Shown piece after piece: positions 24,875-33,087 of a DNA stretch of 33,087 bases (its first letter is position 1; the number at the start of each line of letters is the position of its first letter). The stretch spans positions 1 through 33,087 of the forward strand of contig JBBECF010000080.1 of the NCBI GenBank assembly GCA_040881945.1, written 5' to 3'. The notes under the pieces were generated by a model. It was not told the origin of the DNA and made no database searches. It saw nothing but the letters and a program-made list of their open reading frames with translations. The position numbers and the translations under genes were made by a program. This DNA comes from JBBECF01 sp040881945 (GTDB taxonomy: Bacteria; Pseudomonadota; Alphaproteobacteria; Dongiales; Dongiaceae).

Positions 24875-24891
24875 CCCCCCCCCCCCCCCCC
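24875..24891 (-). repeat. 17-base G homopolymer (C17 on the plus strand)
   Basis: An uninterrupted run of 17 C on the given strand (17 G in the sense of the glp operon) lies between the DUF2160 stop and the glpV start, about 85 bp before the GTG. It is the only homopolymer of this size in the window. Confidence 0.85.
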
Positions 24892-24907
24892 ACGCCGTAA
24901 ACTCCGA

Positions 24908-25186
24908 TCAACCCCAACGCATGACCACGGCCATCCAGACCGCCGCGATGCCGAGGGGCCACCACAGGCTCGCATCCGTCGCGGCCAACCACGCCAAGTG
25001 GATGTAGGCGCTGCTCAGCAATCCGATGAACAGCCGATCGCCCCGCGTCGTGGCGATCGGCAGGACGCCGCGCCGTTCGACGGACGGATCGGCGAATTCC
25101 CAAACGGTCATGCCGACGAGGATGAGCGCAATGGTCGCAAAGAAGATCCCGGTGGGGAGCGTCCACACCATCCATTCCAGATCCAC
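24908..25186 (-). CDS. DUF2160 small integral membrane protein of the glycerol transporter operon
   Basis: This 92-residue protein has three hydrophobic segments (PTGIFFATIALILVGMTVW; RLFIGLLSSAYIHLAWLAA; WWPLGIAAVWMAVVM) and the conserved VWEFADPSVERRG loop. A DUF2160 gene sits between glpQ and glpV in Rhizobium-type glycerol loci; its function in transport is unknown. The start is GTG 25186 with GGGAGG 6 bp upstream, that site lying directly against the glpQ stop. Confidence 0.88.
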   Translation of the reverse strand: MDLEWMVWTLPTGIFFATIALILVGMTVWEFADPSVERRGVLPIATTRGDRLFIGLLSSAYIHLAWLAATDASLWWPLGIAAVWMAVVMRWG

Positions 25187-25198
25187 GGCCCGCCTCCC

Positions 25199-26871
<1,673 letters not shown>

Positions 26872-26884
26872 CCCGCCACCCCCT

Positions 26885-27969
<1,085 letters not shown>

Positions 27970-27970
<1 letters not shown>

Positions 27971-29073
27971 CATTCCGCTCCCACCGGCGACTCCGCATGG
28001 ATCGGCGGCGCGGCGGCAAGCCCGCCCGCCGGGTCGAAGACGAACATACGCCGCGGCTTGAGGAACACCGTCACCGGCCGGCCGAGCTGGAGGATATACA
28101 CGCCCTCCTGCTGGACGACCCACGCGACGTCGTTGTGGGTCACGTGCACGAAGGTCTCGGAGCCGCTGACTTCGGCGAGGTCGACCGCGGCGGGCACCTC
28201 GACGTCTTCCGCGGCGGTGCGGCTGACGGACAGATGATTGGCGCGCAGGCCGAAGCGATAGGGTCCGGGCGCGAGACTGCGCATGTGTCCCGGCAGCGGG
28301 CCGCGCACGTCGCGGCCGAGGCGGAACCAGCCGGTTTCGACGGCGCCGTCGATGAGGTTCATCGGCGGGTCGCTGAAAACCTGCGCGACGCGCACCGTGG
28401 CCGGACGGTGGAACACCTCGAGGGTGCGGCCGACCTGCAAGACCCGGCCGGCGTCGAGAACGATGGTGCGGCCGCCCAACATGAGCGCCTCCAGGGGCTC
28501 GGTCGTGGCGTAGACGACGATCGATTCGCCGCGCCTGAAGATCGCCTGAAGCTCGATTCGCAGCTCCTCGCGCAGCTTGTAGTCGAGATTGACCAGCGGC
28601 TCGTCGAGCAGCAGCAGCGCGGCGTCCTTGACCAGCGCGCGGGCGAGCGCGGTGCGCTGCTGCTGGCCGCCCGACAGCTCGTGCGGCAGGCGGTCGAACA
28701 GGTGGTCGATATGCACCGTCGCCGCGGTCTCGCGCACGCGGCGGTCGACGGCGGCGCGGTCCAGCCCCTTGCGCCGCAGCGGCGCCGCGATGTTGTCATA
28801 AACGGTGAAGGACGGGTAATTGATGAACTGCTGATACACCATCGCGACGTTGCGCTGGCGCACCGAGCGGCCGGTGATGTCCTCGTCGTCGAGGAAGATA
28901 CGGCCGGCGGTCGGCCGGTCGAGGCCGGCCATCAGCCGCATGAGCGAGGTCTTGCCGGCGAGCGTCAGGCCGAACAGCACGTAAGGCTGGCCCGGCTCGA
29001 GCGCGAGGTCGATGTCGTCGAGATCGAGCGCCGGCCCGGTCCGCTTGCTGACATGGTCGAGGCGGAGAGTCAT
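27970..29073 (-). CDS. glpS: Glycerol ABC transporter ATPase GlpS (altered P-loop, no switch histidine)
   Basis: This 367-residue nucleotide-binding subunit has an unusual Walker A, GLTLAGKT (35-42), that keeps only the flanking Gly and GKT. The Q-loop is VYQQFINYPS, the signature LSGGQQQR (133-140) and Walker B LLLLDEP (Asp157, Glu158). The switch position reads YATTEPLEAL, with Thr191 where His is expected. A C-terminal TOBE-like domain follows. Its ATG overlaps the glpD stop (ATGA) and its own stop overlaps the glpT start, so glpD-S-T are translationally linked. Confidence 0.92.
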
Positions 29074-30602
29074 GACGCCGTCGCCTCCCGGCCGCGCGGG
29101 GCGGCGGCGGCGTCGAACCAGTCGGCGACGCGCCGCCGGGCCGCCTCCGGCATGTGCAGGCCGAGCTTGGAGCGCCGCCACAGCACGTCCTCGGCGCCCA
29201 TCGCCCATTCGTGGCGCCGCAGGTAATCGAGCTCGGCCTCATAGAGGCCGGGGCCAATCTCGGCGCCCAGGTCGCCGAGCCCGGCGGCGGCGCCGAGCAG
29301 GCGATCGACGCGCGTACCGTAGGCGCGCGCGTAGCGCCGGGCAAGCGCGACCGGCAACCAGGGCTTGCGCACACGTAGCGCAGCGAAAAAGCGGTCGAAA
29401 TCGGCGTCCGGCAGGTCGCCGCCGGGCAGCGGCGCGGCGTGCGTCCAGGCCGGTCCGGCGGCCGGGAAATGCGGGCGCAGCTTGTCCAGCGCCTGGCCCG
29501 CCAACCGGCGATAGGTCGTGATCTTGCCGCCGAGCACCGACAGCAGCGGCGCCGCCCCGCCGGCGGCGTCGAGCTCGAGCGCATAGTCGCGGGTGACGGC
29601 GGCGGCGTCGACCGCTTCGTCATCGTAGAGCGGGCGCACGCCGGCGTAGCTCCACACCACGTCGGCGGGCGCGACGGCGCGCCGGAAATGCCGGTTAATC
29701 ACCTCGCACAGATAGTCCATCTCGGCCGGCGAGATGCGCACCGCGCCGAGGTCGCCGTCGAACGGCACGTCGGTGGTGCCGATCAGCGTGTAGTCGGTCT
29801 CGTAGGGAATGGCGAAGACGATGCGGCGGTCGACGTTCTGCAGGATGTAGGCGTGATCGCCCTCGTAGAGCCGAGGCACGACGATGTGGCTGCCCTTGAT
29901 GAGGCGCAGCCGGTGCCCCCAATCGAGCCCCAGCGCCGCCTGGACGAAGCTCGCCGCCCACGGGCCGGTGGCGTTGACGAGCGCGCGGGCGCGCAGGCTG
30001 CGCCGGCGGCCAGTACCCGAGTCCTCGATCGTTGCTTCCCAAACGCCGCTGGCACGCCGCGCCGCCACGCAACGGGTACGGGTCAGCACCGTCGCGCCGC
30101 GCTCGGCGGCGTCGAGGGCGTTGAGCACCACCAAGCGCGCGTCGTCGACCCAGCAGTCGGAATAGACGAAGCCCTTGGTCAGCGACGGCTTGAGCGGGAC
30201 GCCGGCCGGGTCGCGGCGCAGATCGACGCCGTGCGAGCCGGGCAGCCGCCGGCGCCCGCCGAGATGATCGTAGAGCAGCAGGCCGAGCCGGATCATCCAG
30301 GCCGGGCGCAGCGAGGCCTCGTGCGGCAGCACGAAGCGCAGCGGCCAGATGATGTGCGGCGCGTTGGCGAGCAGCACCTCGCGCTCGGCCAGCGCCGCGC
30401 GGACCAGCCGGAATTCGTAGTATTCGAGATAACGCAGCCCGCCGTGGATCAGCTTGGTGCTGGCCGAGGACGTGGCGCCGGCGAGATCGCCCTGTTCGAC
30501 CAGGATGCCGGTCAGGCCGCGGCCGACGGCGTCGCGCAGGATGCCGGCGCCGTTGACGCCGCCGCCAACCACCAGCAGATCGACGATGTCGTGGCCAGCC
30601 AC
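29070..30602 (-). CDS. glpD: Aerobic glycerol-3-phosphate dehydrogenase
   Basis: This 510-residue FAD enzyme oxidises glycerol 3-phosphate to dihydroxyacetone phosphate and passes electrons to quinone at the inner membrane. The FAD dinucleotide fold is VVGGGVNGAG (11-20), followed by SSASTKLIHGGLRYLEYYEF, LIGTTDVPFDGDLGAV and LSVLGGKITTYRRLA, all characteristic of GlpD. The start is GTG 30602 with GGGGGAG at good spacing. It is the first gene of the importer operon, downstream of two GlpR-like operator sites. The substrate comes from GlpK acting on glycerol brought in by GlpSTPQV. Confidence 0.95.
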   Translation of the reverse strand: MAGHDIVDLLVVGGGVNGAGILRDAVGRGLTGILVEQGDLAGATSSASTKLIHGGLRYLEYYEFRLVRAALAEREVLLANAPHIIWPLRFVLPHEASLRPAWMIRLGLLLYDHLGGRRRLPGSHGVDLRRDPAGVPLKPSLTKGFVYSDCWVDDARLVVLNALDAAERGATVLTRTRCVAARRASGVWEATIEDSGTGRRRSLRARALVNATGPWAASFVQAALGLDWGHRLRLIKGSHIVVPRLYEGDHAYILQNVDRRIVFAIPYETDYTLIGTTDVPFDGDLGAVRISPAEMDYLCEVINRHFRRAVAPADVVWSYAGVRPLYDDEAVDAAAVTRDYALELDAAGGAAPLLSVLGGKITTYRRLAGQALDKLRPHFPAAGPAWTHAAPLPGGDLPDADFDRFFAALRVRKPWLPVALARRYARAYGTRVDRLLGAAAGLGDLGAEIGPGLYEAELDYLRRHEWAMGAEDVLWRRSKLGLHMPEAARRRVADWFDAAAAPRGREATAS

Positions 30603-30716
30603 GCCGGCGTTCTCCCCCTCGCGGCGGATGCTGCACGGCCTCCCGGTCTGACGCCGGGATTCTCGTCGGCGGCCGCGCTCTCAACCCGCCGGTTGCACCC
30701 TACGGACGGAAGGAGA

Positions 30717-30730
30717 TTTTCGCAATCGAA
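30717..30730. promoter_or_regulatory. Putative GlpR operator, downstream site
   Basis: TTTTCG-CAAT-CGAA contains the inverted repeat TTCG-N4-CGAA. It sits just downstream of the glpD -10 box, where a DeoR-family repressor would block initiation. Confidence 0.5.
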
Positions 30731-30732
30731 TT

Positions 30733-30738
30733 TTTATA
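30733..30738 (-). promoter_or_regulatory. Probable -10 box of glpD
   Basis: TATAAA on the minus strand lies in the only AT-rich part of the glpR-glpD gap, about 130 bp before the glpD GTG. A poor -35 (TTCGAT, 30761-30756) is at 17-bp spacing, overlapping the upstream operator-like site. Confidence 0.45.
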
Positions 30739-30747
30739 GTCCGATCG

Positions 30748-30763
30748 TTTGCGGAATCGAAAA
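30748..30763. promoter_or_regulatory. Putative GlpR operator, upstream site
   Basis: TTTGCGGAATCGAAAA is an imperfect palindrome (TTTnCG-N4-CGAAA) overlapping the expected -35 of glpD. It shares CGGAAT-N-GAAAA with the site before glpK, and the CGAA half with the downstream site at 30717. Confidence 0.5.
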
Positions 30764-30768
30764 CTACG

Positions 30769-31581
30769 TCAGCCCGCCTCCGCGACCAGACGCGGCGCCT
30801 CGTCGGCCGCCGCTTCCGGCTGATCGGCCACGTACAGGCGCACGCCGGCCTCCGTCAGCAGCTCGCGGATCGGCGGCGGTGGCGGCGCATCGGTGAAGAA
30901 GGCGTCGAGGTCGCGCAGGCTGCCCAGGCGAACCATCGGATTGCGCCCGAACTTGCTGTGGTCGGCGACGAGGAAGACCTGGCGCGCATTGTCGATGATC
31001 GCCTGCGAGACGCGCACCTCGCGGTGGTCGAAGTCGAGCAGCGAGCCGTCGGCGTCGATGCCGCTGATCCCGATGATGCCGAAATCGACCTTGAACTGGC
31101 CGACGAAATCGACTGTCGCCTCGCCGATGATGCCGCGGTCGCGAGCCCGCACCACGCCGCCGGCCACCACCACCTCGAAATCCTCGTTTTCGCTCATGAT
31201 GCCGGCGACGTGCAGGTTGTTGGTGATGACCCGCAGCCCGCGGTGCTTCATCAGCGCGCGCGCCACTTCTTCGGTCGTCGTGCCGATATTGATGAACAGC
31301 GAGGCCTCGTCGGGGACGTGGCGCGCGACCAGCCGGGCGATGCGCCGCTTCTCCTCCAGGCACAGCACCTGCCGGGTCCGGTAGGCGACGTTCTCGACAC
31401 TCGACGGCAGTCCGGCGCCGCCGTGATAGCGACGCAGCAACTCGACCGCGCACAGCTCGTTGATGTCGCGCCGGATGGTCTGCGGCGTCACCGCGAAGTG
31501 CCCGGCCAGGGCTTCGATCGAGACGAAGCCGCGCTGGCGAACCAGTTCGAGAATCTGTTCCTGCCTCAGGTTCCGCGTCAT
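30769..31581 (-). CDS. glpR: DeoR-family transcriptional regulator of glycerol metabolism
   Basis: This 270-residue regulator has an N-terminal winged helix (RQEQILELVRQRGFVSIEALAG ... TPQTIRRDINELC, then RRYHGGAG), the DeoR hallmark. The C-terminal sugar-phosphate sensor domain carries INIGTTTEEVARALMKH, VITNNLHVA and FLVADHSKFGRNPMV. In E. coli GlpR the inducer is glycerol 3-phosphate. It lies between glpD and the divergent glpK, so assignment as the locus repressor is strong by context. ATG 31579-31581 begins at the conserved MTRNLRQEQI; upstream in-frame codons are not conserved. Confidence 0.92.
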   Translation of the reverse strand: MTRNLRQEQILELVRQRGFVSIEALAGHFAVTPQTIRRDINELCAVELLRRYHGGAGLPSSVENVAYRTRQVLCLEEKRRIARLVARHVPDEASLFINIGTTTEEVARALMKHRGLRVITNNLHVAGIMSENEDFEVVVAGGVVRARDRGIIGEATVDFVGQFKVDFGIIGISGIDADGSLLDFDHREVRVSQAIIDNARQVFLVADHSKFGRNPMVRLGSLRDLDAFFTDAPPPPPIRELLTEAGVRLYVADQPEAAADEAPRLVAEAG

Positions 31582-31647
31582 GGCTGCCCCATGCCCGCTC
31601 TCGCCGGCGATCGGCTTGTGCGAAAGCGAGTATAGCGATACCCTGCC

Positions 31648-31663
31648 GTTCGGAATAGAAAAA
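31648..31663. promoter_or_regulatory. Putative GlpR operator in the glpR-glpK gap
   Basis: GTTCGGAATAGAAAAA shares CGGAAT-N-GAAAA with the site at 30748-30763. It follows the -10-like TATAGCGATA (31631-31640) and precedes glpK by about 45 bp, so it could control both divergent genes. Confidence 0.4.
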
Positions 31664-31708
31664 GCGCGGCGGGCGCGCCGGCGGCGGCGATCGGGGGAGC
31701 GGTAAGGG

Positions 31709-33087
<1,379 letters not shown>

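Overview
The window is a stretch of high-G+C chromosome, most likely from an alphaproteobacterium (Rhodospirillales or Hyphomicrobiales-like). The indications are an alphaproteobacterial-type NADP isocitrate dehydrogenase, a short psd-pssA phospholipid operon, a Rhizobium-type glpSTPQV glycerol importer, frequent GTG starts and REP-like repeats. All assignments come from reading the sequence and recalling protein families; no database search was made.

Layout. 1-6090 is mostly housekeeping: the 5' part of icd, a LOG-family nucleotide hydrolase, a diheme cytochrome c, a LysM surface protein, a small unknown protein, then psd, pssA and a second CDP-alcohol phosphatidyltransferase. 6091-9353 is an accessory block of visibly lower G+C. 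It carries two 2OG-Fe(II) oxygenase-like genes and a large RidA/YjgF-like gene, all on the minus strand, with perfect FNR/FixK boxes (TTGAT-N4-ATCAA) upstream of two of them. The block is bracketed by two 174-bp copies of the 3' end of the CDP-alcohol phosphatidyltransferase gene: one intact in its gene, one an orphan fragment.

9777-17414 is a five-gene plus-strand redox operon. It holds an Nfn-like flavoprotein pair (NAD(P)H/ferredoxin oxidoreductase), the two subunits of a 2-oxoacid:ferredoxin oxidoreductase (Kor type), and a 743-residue protein that looks like a degenerate PFOR thiamine domain fused to a C-terminal [4Fe-4S] ferredoxin. Together these would connect 2-oxoacid oxidation to reduced ferredoxin and NAD(P)H. 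A tRNA-Gln(CUG), a Ppx/GppA phosphatase and the 23S rRNA methyltransferase rlmE follow. After them come a tiny membrane protein, a Met-rich periplasmic protein and a DUF6134-like secreted protein.

21421-33087 is a glycerol/polyol utilisation locus. It runs on the minus strand as glpR, then glpD-glpS-glpT-glpP-glpQ-(DUF2160)-glpV, followed past a strong terminator by a xylulokinase-like FGGY kinase. Glycerol kinase glpK is divergent from glpR and runs off the right edge. Similar AT-rich palindromic sites before glpD and glpK are probable GlpR operators. GlpS and GlpT have complementary defects in their ATPase motifs, which predicts an asymmetric importer with one working ATP site.
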